A DNA stretch of 64,000 bases from Microstegium vimineum (taxonomy: Eukaryota > Streptophyta > Magnoliopsida > Poales > Poaceae), in NCBI GenBank assembly GCA_022036555.1, contig CM039119.1:40121255-40185254 (forward strand), given 5' to 3'. The notes beneath the pieces are model-generated. The model was not told where the DNA came from. It did not search any database and was given only the letters and a program-made list of their open reading frames with translations. Below, piece after piece: positions 44,400-55,283 of this stretch. Made by a program: the position numbers and the translations under genes. Positions within the stretch are counted from its first letter, which is position 1; the number at the start of each line of letters is the position of its first letter.

Positions 44400-44760
44400 A
44401 AAATCAAGTGTCAACCTTTGTCTCTTGTGATTGATTGATCTCATTGGTATTCACATTGATTGGTTCATCCCCTACACTCCTCGACGGTATATCAATCACC
44501 TTCTATCTTTCTATCTCTCTATCTCTCTTTAGTTGTCCTCTTGTAGAGATATTAGGTTGAGTTTTGCCTTAGTAGCTTGTATAGGAGTTGTGTAGTTCTA
44601 GAGCTATTAGGCTAGAATTGCTTATTAGGTGGCTTGGCTTCTCTAGTAGGCTAGTGCTTCATTAGCTTCGCCTCTTGTGTTTCTAACTTGTTGTTGAACT
44701 TGTTTTAGATTTTCAAATTAGGCTATTCACCCCCCTTTAGCCTTGGACTAGGACCTTTCA
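44400..44760 (+). repeat. Second LTR of element A, second part
   Basis: Continues the LTR broken at 12690. It matches 62620-62978 (AATCAAGTGTCAACCTTTGT onward) and ends GGACTAGGACCTTTCA, directly before the primer site. Confidence 0.92.
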
Positions 44761-44762
44761 AG

Positions 44763-44774
44763 TGGTATCAGAGC
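44763..44774 (+). other. Primer-binding site of element A
   Basis: TGGTATCAGAGC, 2 bp after the LTR, is an exact match to the usual plant initiator-Met tRNA site. Confidence 0.93.
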
Positions 44775-44817
44775 TTGGACACCGTTGAATTGAGGCTTAA
44801 TAACCTACGGTGTGATC

Positions 44818-46859
44818 ATGGCTCAAATCAACAACATGAAGAAACCACCAAGATTTGATGGTTTCAACTATGGCTATTGGAAGGTGAAGATGACCGCACA
44901 CATCAAGTCAATTAGCCGAAAGGTGTGGGTTGTGGTGGATAAGAAGTTTGAGGTTGTGAATTTGGATGCTCCAACTCCACAAGAGGAAGAGAAGTTGCAA
45001 CACAATGACATTGCTCTTAGTACCATCCATGAGGCTCTTGATGAGAAGGTCTTTCAACAAATCAAGAATCTAGAGAGTGCTCATGAGGCTTGGAAGAAGC
45101 TTGAGGAATAATTTGAGGGCACACAAGCCATCAAGGGGGCCAAGGCATATATTCTCAAGGAGAAGTTTGCAAGCTTCAAGATGAAGGATGATGAAAATGT
45201 GCCGGAGATGTTCCATAGGCTTCAAGTGCTAGTCAATGATCTCACGACTCTTGGTGAGAAGGTTGAGGACAAGGACTTCTCTCACAAGTTCTTGAGGTGT
45301 CTTCCTCCCCGGTTTGACACTCTTGTGACCTTGATTGTGAGAGGTGGTTTGAACACCGTGACTCCTAATCAAGTCTTGGGAGATGTGATGACCGAAGATG
45401 CTTACCGGGGCAACAAGGATGAAGATGTGAAGAAGGAAGACAAGAAGGATGAAAAGAAGAAGAGCTTGGAATTCAAAGCCACTTCATCACACAAGAGCAA
45501 GGGCAAAGCCAAGATTGAAGAATCTAGTGAAAGTGAAGGCTCAAGTGCTAGTGATGTTGATGAAGAAGAAATGACTCTCTTTGTGAAGAGATTTGGAAGA
45601 TTCATGAAGAAAAAGGGCTATGGTGCAAGAAGAAAGAAGACCTCTTCCAAGAACCATGATGATCCAAGAAAGTGCTTCAAGTGTGGAAGCTTTGATCATC
45701 TCATTGCTCATTGTCCATACAATAGTGACAAGGATGATGATGATCACAAGAAGAGAGGCAAGAAACAGAACAAGCCCACCTTTGACAATAAGAAGAAGGG
45801 GTATTCTCACATAGTTACATGGGATAGTGACTCTTCTTGTGGTGAAGATGATGATCAAGAAAAAAAGACATCTACCAAGAAGAAGGCTTTCGCAAGCATT
45901 GCAATGAGGGATAAGATATCTCTATTTGACACTCCATCATCATGCTTCATGGCTAAGTCCACTAAGGTACTTTCTCATGATGAGAGTGAGAGTGAGAGTG
46001 AGAGAGATAGTGATAGTGAGGAGCCCTCAAGGGAGGAACTCATGGACATGCTTGAACAAGCTAAGGAATACATTGACAAGAAGAGGAAGGAATGCAAGGA
46101 ATTGCGAAAGGCCAATGTGGCTCTTGAGCAAAACCTTGATGAGGCCGTAGCATCTCATGAGAGGCTAATGGAAGCCCATGAGAAGCTAGTGAAGTCTCAC
46201 ACTAAGTTTGAAAGAGCTCATTCCTCTCTCCTTGACCAAAGTAAGAAGGAGATTGTTCAAACATGTGACATGGGAGTTACTTGTGATATTCTTGATGAAT
46301 CCTTTTATACTCCTATCATTGTTGCTCCCACTAACCCCTATTGTAGCACTACTACTTCCATTTCATCTACTAGTTATGGTTTCACTTGTGATGCCTCACT
46401 AATGGTGGAAAATGAAACCCTCAAGAAGGAGGTTACAAAGCTCAATCACTCCTTAGCTAAGGCTTATGGAGGAGAGGACCGCTTGCTTATGTGCTTGGGT
46501 AGCCAAAGAGCATCTCTCTACAAAGATGGATTTGGCTATACCCCCAAGAAAGGCAAGGCCACTTTTGCTCCTCACAAAACTAGTTTTGTGAAGAACACTA
46601 GTAGGTATTGCAAGAGTTGCAAGCAAGTTGGTCACTTAGAGCAAAGTTGCATGAAAAAGAAGGCCAACCAAGATGTATCCTCAATGAGAGTTTATTCATT
46701 CTATGTCCTTTCCAAGGGTACTAATAGAGTTTATGCCAAGTTTTTGGTGCACCATGGATGACTACTAAGAAATCCATTTGGGTACCAAAATCCTTGGTAA
46801 CTAACCTTGGAGGACCCAAGCAAGTTTGGGTACCTAAAAAGAATTTATCTCTCTTGTAG
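44818..46859 (+). pseudogene. gag: Gag of element A (Sirevirus type, two zinc knuckles)
   Basis: The ATG at 44818 gives MAQINNMKKPPRFDG with the DUF4219-like YGYWKVKM segment, then the UBN2 Gag domain (AWKKLEE, EMFHRLQVLVNDL). A TAA at 45109-45111 breaks the frame early; the frame stays in phase and continues from 45112 to 46761. A CCHC knuckle CFKCGSFDHLIAHCP lies near 45673. A Lys/Glu/Ser-rich middle and a coiled coil (about 46030-46250, EQAKEYIDKKRKECKELR) follow. A second CCHC-like knuckle, YCKSCKQVGHLEQSC, lies near 46608. The end of Gag after 46761 lies in another frame (SLVTNLGGPKQVWVPKKN) and meets TAG at 46857-46859. Confidence 0.9.
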
Positions 46860-49800
46860 GTCAATTACAAAGCCGGAGAGAGGCATTGGGTGCTTGATAG
46901 CGGGTGCACTCAACACATGACCGGTGATGGAAGGATGTTGAACTCAATCAACCAAGATAGTGATCATGGCTTTGATAGTATCACATTTGGTGACAATGGC
47001 AAGGGCAAGGTGAAAGGGCTTGGAAAGATTGCTATCTTCAATGATCTTAGCATTAACAATGTGCTTCTAGTCGAAAGGCTTGAGTTCAATCTATTGTCGG
47101 TTGCCCAATTGTGTGATCTCAGTTTCAAATGCATCTTTGGTGTTGAGGATGTGGAAATCATTAGTGTGGATGGTTCAAACATGATCTTCAAGGGATTTTG
47201 GTATGAGAACCTCTACCTAGTGGATTTCAATGCTTGTGAGACCCAACTCTCTACATGTCTTATCTCAAGATCTAGCATGGGTTGGTTATGGCATAGAAGG
47301 CTTGGACATGTTGGCATGAAGCAATTGAACAAGCTAATTAAGCATGATCTAGTGAAGGGCTTGAAGGATGTCACATTTGAGAAAGACAAGCTTGTAGTGC
47401 ATGTCAAGCCGGAAAGCAAGTTGGCAACACTCATCCAAAGAAGAGCATCATGAGTACAAGCAAAGCTTTTGAGTTATTGCATATGGATCTCTTTGGGCCA
47501 ACAACTTATACGAGCATTGGTGGCAACAAGTATGGATTTGTGATAGTGGATGACTTCACAAGATACACATGGGTATTCTTCTTAAATGACAAGAGTGACA
47601 CATTTGATATCTTCAAGTCATTTATCAAGAGATGTCATAATGAGTTTGAAACAACTATCAAGAGAGTTAGAAGTGATAATGGGAGTGAGTTCAAGAACAC
47701 AAGAGTTGATGAACTTTGTGATGACTTTGGAATCAACCATCAATTCTCTCCCAAGTACACTCCTCAATCCAATGAGATAATTGAAAGGAAAAATAGAATC
47801 TTGATTGACATGGCAAGATCAATGTTGAGTGAATACAATGTTAGTCATTCTTTTTGGGCCGAAGCTATCAATACGGCTTGCTACTCTACCAACCGTCTCT
47901 ATTGTCATGGAATGCTTGAGAAGACTCCTTATGAGCTATTGAATGGAAGAAAGTCAAACATTGCCTACTTTTGGGTATTTGGGTGCAAGTGTTATGTCTT
48001 GAAGAAGGGTACAAGACTTAGCAAGTTTGAGAATAAATGTGATGAAGGATTCTTACTTGGTTACTCTACATCAAGCAAGGCTTATAGAGTTTGGAACTCA
48101 TCTTGTGGGATTCTTGAGGAAGTACATGATGTGGAATTTGATGAAACACAAGGATCTCAAGATGAACAAGAAAACTTGGACGATGTGAGAGGTGACAAGT
48201 TGGTCAATGCAATGAAAGATATGGATATTAGTGACATTAGACCAAGTCAAGTACAAGATGAAGATCAAGTGATCATTCCTACAAATGAGCAAGCTAGTGA
48301 TTCTCCAACTCAAGATCAAGGAAGTGCTAGTGAAGCTCAAGTACAAGATCAAAATCAATTTAGTTCATCATCTCAACCAAATGACATCAACGCGCAAGTG
48401 CTTCAACCTACCAATATTGCAAGAGATTATCCTCTAGATCAAGTGATTGGTGGCATTCAAAGTGGAGTTCAAACAAGATCAAGATTGGCTTCATTTTGTG
48501 AGCATTATTCTTTTGTCTCATCATTTGAGCCAACTAATATTGATGAAGCTTTGAAGGATGTGGATTGGATAAATGCTATGCATGATGAGCTTAACAACTT
48601 CATAAGAAATCAAGTTTGGGAATTAGTTGAAAGACCAAGAAATCACAATGTCATTGGAACCAAATGGGTATTCAAGAACAAGCAAGATCAAGATTGAATA
48701 GTGGTGAGAAACAAAGCAAGACTTATGGCTCAAAGTTACACTCAAGTAGAGGGTCTTGACTTTGGTGAAACATATGCTCCGGTGGCAAGATTAGAGGCAA
48801 TTAGAATCTTATTGGCCTATGTTTGTGCACATAATATCAAGTTGTACCAAATGGATGTCAAGAGTGCATTCTGGAATGGGTACGTCAATGAAGAAGTGTA
48901 TGTTGAGCAACCACCCAGATTTGAAGATATAAAGAAGCCTAACCATGTTTTCAAACTTAAGAAGGCTCTCTATGGATTGAAGCAAGAACCTAGAGAATGG
49001 TATGAGAGGTTGAGAAGCTTTCTCCTCTCAAAGGGATTCAAGATTGGTTTGGTTGACACCACCCTATTCACCAAGAAGATTGGAAATGACTTGTTTGTCT
49101 TGCAAATCTACGTGGATGACATTATCTTTGGGTCTACAAATCAAGATTTTTGTGAAGAATTTGGTGAAATGATGGCAAATGAATTTGAAATGTCAATGAT
49201 TGGTGAACTTAGTTACTTCCTTGGACTTCAAATCAAGCAAATGAAGAATGGCACATTTGTGAGTCAAGGCAAGTACATCAAGGACATGATCAAGAAGTTT
49301 GCTTTAGAAGATGCAAAGGGCATTAGTACTCCTATGGGGACTAACGGACATTTGGATAGTGACACAAGTGGCATAATGGTTGAGCAAACACTATATTGGT
49401 CAATGATTGGTAGTCTACTCTATGTGACCGTATCAAGACCGGATGTCATGTTTAGTGTATGCATGTGTGCTAGATTTCAAGCATCTCCTAGAGAGAGTCA
49501 TTTGAAAGCCATAAAGAGAATATTGAGATATCTAAAGCATACACACAATGTTGGATTATGGTTTCCAAAGGGGTCAAGATTTGAATTGGTTGGATATTCG
49601 GACTCCGACTATGCAGGATGCAAGGTTGATAGGAAGAGCACTAGTGGAACATGTCAACTATTGGGAAGATCACTAGTCTCATGGTCATCCAAGAAGCAAA
49701 ATAGTGTGGCACTCTCTACCGCCGAAGCCGAATACATTAGTGCGGGGAGTTGTTGTGCACAACTATTATGGATGAAGGACACCTTGAATGATTATGGAAT

Positions 49801-50062
49801 CAAATTTAAGAAAGTTCCTTTGCTATTTGACAATGAAAGTGTGGTGAAGCTTACAAGCAATCCCATCCAACACTCTAGAATAAAGCACATAGATGTGAGA
49901 CACCATTTCATAAGAGATCATCAACAAAAGGGTGACATTTACATTGACAATGTGGGCACCGATGATCAATTAGTTGACATATTCACCAAGCCACTTGATG
50001 AGAAGAGGTTTTGCAAGTTAAGAAATGAGTTGAATATCTTGGATTGCTCCAACATGAGTTGA
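46860..50062 (+). pseudogene. pol: Pol of element A: protease, integrase, RT, RNase H
   Basis: Protease core HWVLDSGCTQHMTG at about 46884. Integrase zinc-finger start GWLWHRRLGHVGMKQLN near 47280. A one-base loss near 47391 moves the frame before the CxxC pair, and the next frame (from 47450) holds the integrase core: MDLFGP, RSDNGSEFKN, TPQSNEIIERKNR. A TGA at 48695-48697 breaks the start of RT (NKQDQD). The same frame goes on to the RT motif IYVDDIIFGSTN near 49107, then RNase H (GYSDSDYAGCKVDRKSTSG, HIDVRHHFIRDH), ending at 50062. Apart from one frameshift and one nonsense change it is well kept. Confidence 0.95.
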
Positions 50063-51151
50063 TGCACCCACACTTTTATGACATGCCTCTACTCCAAGAA
50101 AGCAAGGTACAATTTGTTGACATATGCATTCATCCTCTAGTAGACTTGTGTAGAGCATATAGATATCACTCACTTAGACTCATTCATGAAAAAAATGATT
50201 TATATGTACATATGGTACCACTATTGCTTCTATGAGTTCTTTGATCTAGTGGTAACATATGACATGTTGATAAGAGTGCAACCTCCCATATTTAGTCTAG
50301 AATATTTGTTATTATGTTTGACCAACATGGCTAAGATAACCATTGCAAGATGTGTGAACAAGCTTGTCCATGGTTTAAACCGTGTTAAATATATAGGACA
50401 AGTGATCTAGAGTGAACTTAATTTGACAATCACACATTGTTTTCTCAATTGACTTGATGAAACTTTAACATGTAGTCCCTTTGTGATAATTTGTGACAAA
50501 GGGGGAGAAGGTCGTGAGATATAAAATATGAAAGAACCTAAGGGAGAAGATAGAATAAAGGTCAAAGGGGGAGAAGAATTTTGAAAGTGAAAAATTAAAA
50601 TTTTGAGCACACAAGTAGGGGGAGCAAGCCTATGAACAAGTTGTTGCATTTGGATGTGCATTCACACATATGCTTGCTTACATTGTTCTTAAATTAAAAT
50701 GACATGCTTGTGTGGTACATGCCTAGTAATAAGCCTTGATTGATGATTTGATCACTAGCATGTATAGGAGCTAGCTAGATCCCGAGAATATTGTTTATCT
50801 TTTTCCAATTGGTATCGAGCTAACCATTTTGCTAAGGGATGAATGAATGGCGCACTCTCGATTGGTATCACGCTTCAAAGGTCCATCTCTTATACCTTAG
50901 CATCATGTCATAGTTTGCTAGTTGTTCACCCCTCCAAAGTTCTATCTAAGCATATGTGCAAAGCTTTGACTCATATTCATAGAAGTGCACATATGTAGGG
51001 GGAGTAAACACTATCAAACCAACTTAGAAATGTTTTGTCCACCTTCCTTTTCAATTGGTATCTTGCTTGGACAAGCATTTCAAGTTGAAATCAAAATCAT
51101 ATTTCATATCTTTTTATATGGGTTGTCATCAATTACCAAAAAGGGGGAGAT
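50063..51151 (+). other. 3' untranslated region of element A with serial purine tracts
   Basis: 1089 bp with no env-like gene. Purine tracts with a common core occur at about 50494 (CAAAGGGGGAGAAGG), 50561 (CAAAGGGGGAGAAGA), 50613 (AGTAGGGGGAGCAAG), 50994 (TGTAGGGGGAGTAAA) and 51138-51151 (AAAAAGGGGGAGAT); the last abuts the LTR. Repeated polypurine tracts are a known trait of Sireviruses. Confidence 0.85.
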
Positions 51152-52432
51152 TGAAGACTCCATGGTGATTTTGGTAATTGATAAAACCTAAGTACTAATC
51201 TAGTTCTAAGTGTGAGTAGGTGTAGTACACTATGAAGAAGTGAGAATGAGGAGTGGTGGAGCAAAGAGGAGGCTGAGGAGAAAGCCATCAAGAGCTCACA
51301 CTTGGAGAAGAAGAGAGAAGGAGGAGAGACCCTAAGCATTTCAAGGCAAAGGTATAGTCTAGGGATTTTCCTTTAAGTGATCAAGACACCAAGTGGGTGT
51401 GATCACATTTAGGATAGACAACCGTACTATTAAGAGGGGAAATACAAAAGTGATTGTGTTTTGTCAAGTGCCACTAGGTGTTATCTATATTGCATATGAA
51501 TTTAGGATCTAGTGACATACACCTTGCTTGATCAACAAGTAAAACATGTCAAGTCCTGCTCACTAAGGTGTATACTTAGTGCTTGGCACTTTGGAGCAAG
51601 GGTGGAAAGATAAGAGACAAGCAGAGGGCGTCGGACGCTGCAGATTTAGGCATCGGACGCTATCTGACGCGGTGGACGATGGCGTCAGATGCTGGGAATT
51701 TAGCCCCCAAGCATCTGTTGGCCTCACAGAAGCTCCAGAAGAATTCCAGAACGCGACGGACGCTGTCCGTCGAATCGGAGATAAATTTGGTGGAGCGTCT
51801 GTCGGGCTTCCAGAGAGCTCTGCAAACAAGCAGCTTGTAGACAGGCGCCGAACGCTGAGGGGCTAAGCGTCGGACGCTGGCGACGGAGCGTCCGTCGCAC
51901 TCGCTTCAGCCCAACGGCTAGCTCTGACAGAGCGTCGGACATTGCGTCGGAGCGTCTGTCGCACCTTTGAAGAGCGTCCGTCGCCAACTTATCAGCCTAA
52001 CGGCTAGTGGCTTTGAGGGAGGTTTATAAATATGTGTTGGCCGGCTTGGGGTTGTCTCTCTAGCACATTTGATCATATTGAGACCCTCTAGAGCTGAGCA
52101 CTCTCCCTCCCACTCATGTCCATGCTTGGTTAGTGAAATTCCAAAAGAGATTGAGTGATCCAAGTGCATTTCGCATATAGCTTGCATCTAGTGGCACTTG
52201 GGAGGCATTCTCGCTGCGGATTTCTTGTTACTCTTGGTGATTGCCATCACCTAGACAGTTTGGAGCAGCGGAGGTGGTTTGAGAAGCTTGGTGATTGTGC
52301 TTCGTCGACTACAAGTGATTGTAAGGGGTTCTTGTGCCTTCCCCGCGGGAGATCGCAAAGGTAACTTTAGTGAATTGCTCGTGGCGTTTCAATAGCCTCA
52401 TCTTGTGTTGGTTGTACGGCAACCGGTGACGG
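51152..52432 (+). repeat. Third LTR of element A, first part
   Basis: Partner of 11346-12600. It starts TGAAGACTCCATGG, has the GCGTCGGACGC-type cluster at about 51628-51975 with an extra stretch near 51660-51700, and a TATA box at 52023-52034. It is interrupted by element C after GACGG (52428-52432). Confidence 0.93.
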
Positions 52433-52523
52433 TGAAAGGTCTAGATATGGCTAGAGGCGGGGTGAATAGCCTATTAAAAAAATTTCTACAACAACACTTA
52501 GGCAAACTTGTTAGAATAAAACA
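52433..52523 (-). repeat. Remnant of the 3' LTR of element C
   Basis: 91 bp match the end of the 5' LTR (60589-60678) with two differences, one of them a base in a poly-A run, from TGAAAGGTCTAGATATGG to GTTAGAATAAAACA. After 52523 the match stops abruptly and E2 sequence begins. Confidence 0.9.
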
Positions 52524-55243
52524 GCGCCTCCCATGGCGCCGCCGTGGCTGAGCCGCGTGCGCACCACACCGCCTCCCCCGACCCGCGGAACGCGCTTGCC
52601 ACCGCCCCGCGTCTTCCCGACGCCCTCCCCACTGTCACCGAGGTCCCCCAGCGCCACCCGACTCTTCTCCGGCGAGCTCCGAGCCGCGCACATGGCGTCC
52701 CGCCGTGGCAGCACCACCCCATAGCCACGCTGCCTTCACCGAGGCCTCGTTCGGCCTCGCCGCCCCCCGAGATCCCTCCCCGACCCCTCTCCGTGGCCCG
52801 CGAAGCCCTCCAGCGCTGTTCCGGCCGCGTGCCGACGAGCCCGCGCGTCGCCCATGGCGTGCCGCCACGGCAGCATCGCTCCTGGCCGCTGTGCCGCTCG
52901 TGCCCCTCCTCTGTGCCGTCCATCCGGCCTTGGACGGCCAGGATCATATCCCCGAAGGGGTATCCTCCCCGGTCCATGGTGGACCGGTGGACCGAAGCCC
53001 TGCGCGCGGTCCACACTGTGTCGTGGACCCGCCCAGTCCGGTCACGCCATGTGGCACCCATCGGCCCCGCACCGCAGGTCCTAAGCGCCTTCCTGTTTTA
53101 CGTTTTTTCCTCTGGAAAGCGTATTTCGGTTCCGGTTTTGTTTTATTTGAAAATAAATATAATTTCAGTATTTACAAATCTGCCACTGCTTTTCAAAAGC
53201 TCATAAAAGACGCGTTTTAAATCAGTTTTCATCCAAACAGGTTGCATTAGATTCATAGCGTTTTTTTCTACATGTTAAAATCAAAATCAAATCTGTTTTG
53301 AAACTTTGAAAATGTTTATTTATTTAAATGGTTTTAAATGAGTTTTAAATTCCAAAAACTTGTTTAAATCGTATCTCCTCCGTTTTAAATCCAAATCGAC
53401 TTGTTGAAGTTGCGTTGGTTTTGTAAAATCATAATCTACGTAGTAGTGTCTTTTAAATCTATGTTAATAGTTCTGTAATTTCATGATTAATTCATAACTT
53501 GATTAAAAGACTATGCAATATGCTTTATAAATACAATATGCAGAGTTTCACTTCGGTTTTCAAAAATCTAAATATAAGTTTGACTTAATCCAACTTAGGT
53601 GTTTCTCTAAAGTACCTTATTCACCCTTTTATATAGCTAAAACTAATAAAGCTTGTAGTTCCCTTTTTAAAAAGCTAATCTACCGTTTGCCCTACCTTGA
53701 TCACCGTACCCCGTTTAGCGTGTTCTTTGCGACTTTGTGATCGTAGCAACGTAGTTTTCTTTCTAAATCCTTTTCATTGATTGGTGTATTGTTCTAAATT
53801 CATATGTATGTATGCTATGCATGTTTGATCAGGTGTTTGAGTGGTGTTTGTGGTCTTGTCCAATCGGTGAGTGGTACGTCGATGATCAAGAAGAAAGGTG
53901 TTTCAGAAAATCTTTTGAAGAAGCTAATCTTTTGAAGCTAATCTTTTGAAGAAGTTGATCTTTGAAGATGGATCTACGTTTAAGGCAAGTATACCCTATG
54001 ATTTCCTTGTTACCTAGCAAACTCATTTCACTTGTAATACATATGCATGTGTCTATTTTACTCAAACCCTAGTGACATACCTAGAAATACTTGTACCACA
54101 TATCCTTGTTACCTATGGGGGATTAAACATGATAAGTTTATTGTATAGCTATGCTACGCTCAACTTCATTATATGAACTTGGATAATGGAAGGAATGGAC
54201 TCATGACTGAGATGATAATGTTTTTACTAAAACTTGACAAGGAGGGGGCTGGAGATGCTTTTTATTCCCATATGCTCCAGTACCTCTCTACAAGGTTTGT
54301 ATTTGGGACAGACAACCCAGGAAGTCCGTACAACCTTGAGAATTACATGGCTCTGATCTTAGTCGTAAAGCTAGTTTGCTCTAGCTTGTTAGTAGTTACC
54401 AACTCGTAGCGCATAGGGGCGCTTCGTATTAAGAATGGTTCTCTTGCCTGTTTTGATGTGCCTTGGAGGCTGCGGTCTTTTTAGAGAGCCGTCTCAAAGG
54501 GGGGGCCCATTCGCGTGGCTACTAACTTGTTAGAGTGGCTAGTGTAAGACTTCGTAATGAACCCTGCCAGCTTCCCTTGGTAGTGAGCTAAGAGGCTGAT
54601 CCCCTCGGGCATAGGGGTAACACGACTCAAGGGTAAAGTTGTACAAACTCCGCAGAGTGCTAAAATCTATCATGATAGCCGTGCTCACGGACACGAGCGG
54701 TCTGGATCTTTCCAACTATATTACCTGTTTTTATAATAAAATGGAGATGATGATGAGATGGAATAATGTTGTTAACCTGGAACTTTGATGGTACATGCTT
54801 AATCATGGGAATGGGTTTAAACCTATATTTCTATTGTTATGTATCAATAAAACTTGACAAACTAAAAATGCTTATCGCTTAAACCAGTGTCAGCCTTTTG
54901 AGCTTGCATCCCCATAGTTATACTTGGTGAGCATGGTGAGCTGACGCTTGTTGTCACCACTTTTGGATAAAAATCTCAGATGGGTACCAGGTTGCAAGAG
55001 TTGAAAAAGATAGGCTTGTGATCAACAAGTCAGTTGGTCCCTGTGGATTTGGAGTCTTCACCCAAAGAACGGAGTTATCGTTCCGTTGTTTGCTACTTAA
55101 GGTTATCCTTTATGACCTTATATGTTATATATTTTAGGTATTGTCTTTTGATATTACCTTGTTTTGTGGCTATATATGAGATTTGACTTCCTAGGCTCAC
55201 ATATAGGGTACATCTGGTTTTGGTCTTAAAACCGAGTGTTACA
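52524..55243 (+). mobile_element. E2: truncated LTR of the E1 family
   Basis: The right end TTAAAACCGAGTGTTACA corresponds to the end of E1, and long internal blocks match (for example GTTTTTTCCTCTGGAAAGCG near 53102 against 33808, and the 54990-55120 part against 35650-35760). The E1-type left end TGTAACACCC is missing. It is joined directly to the LTR remnant of C on the left and to 40 bp of C's 3' untranslated region on the right, so one deletion removed the left end of E2 together with part of C. GC-rich frames at 52498-53206 on both strands have no family signature. Confidence 0.82.
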
Positions 55244-55283
55244 CTTTGTCAGAGTAGAGGCATGTCATATAAGTGGGGGTGCA

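Noticed and set aside
52498..53220. Frames of 170-220 codons in E2
   Set aside because: Same GC-rich LTR setting; Pro/Arg/Ala-rich translations in several overlapping frames, no domain, no conservation with E1.
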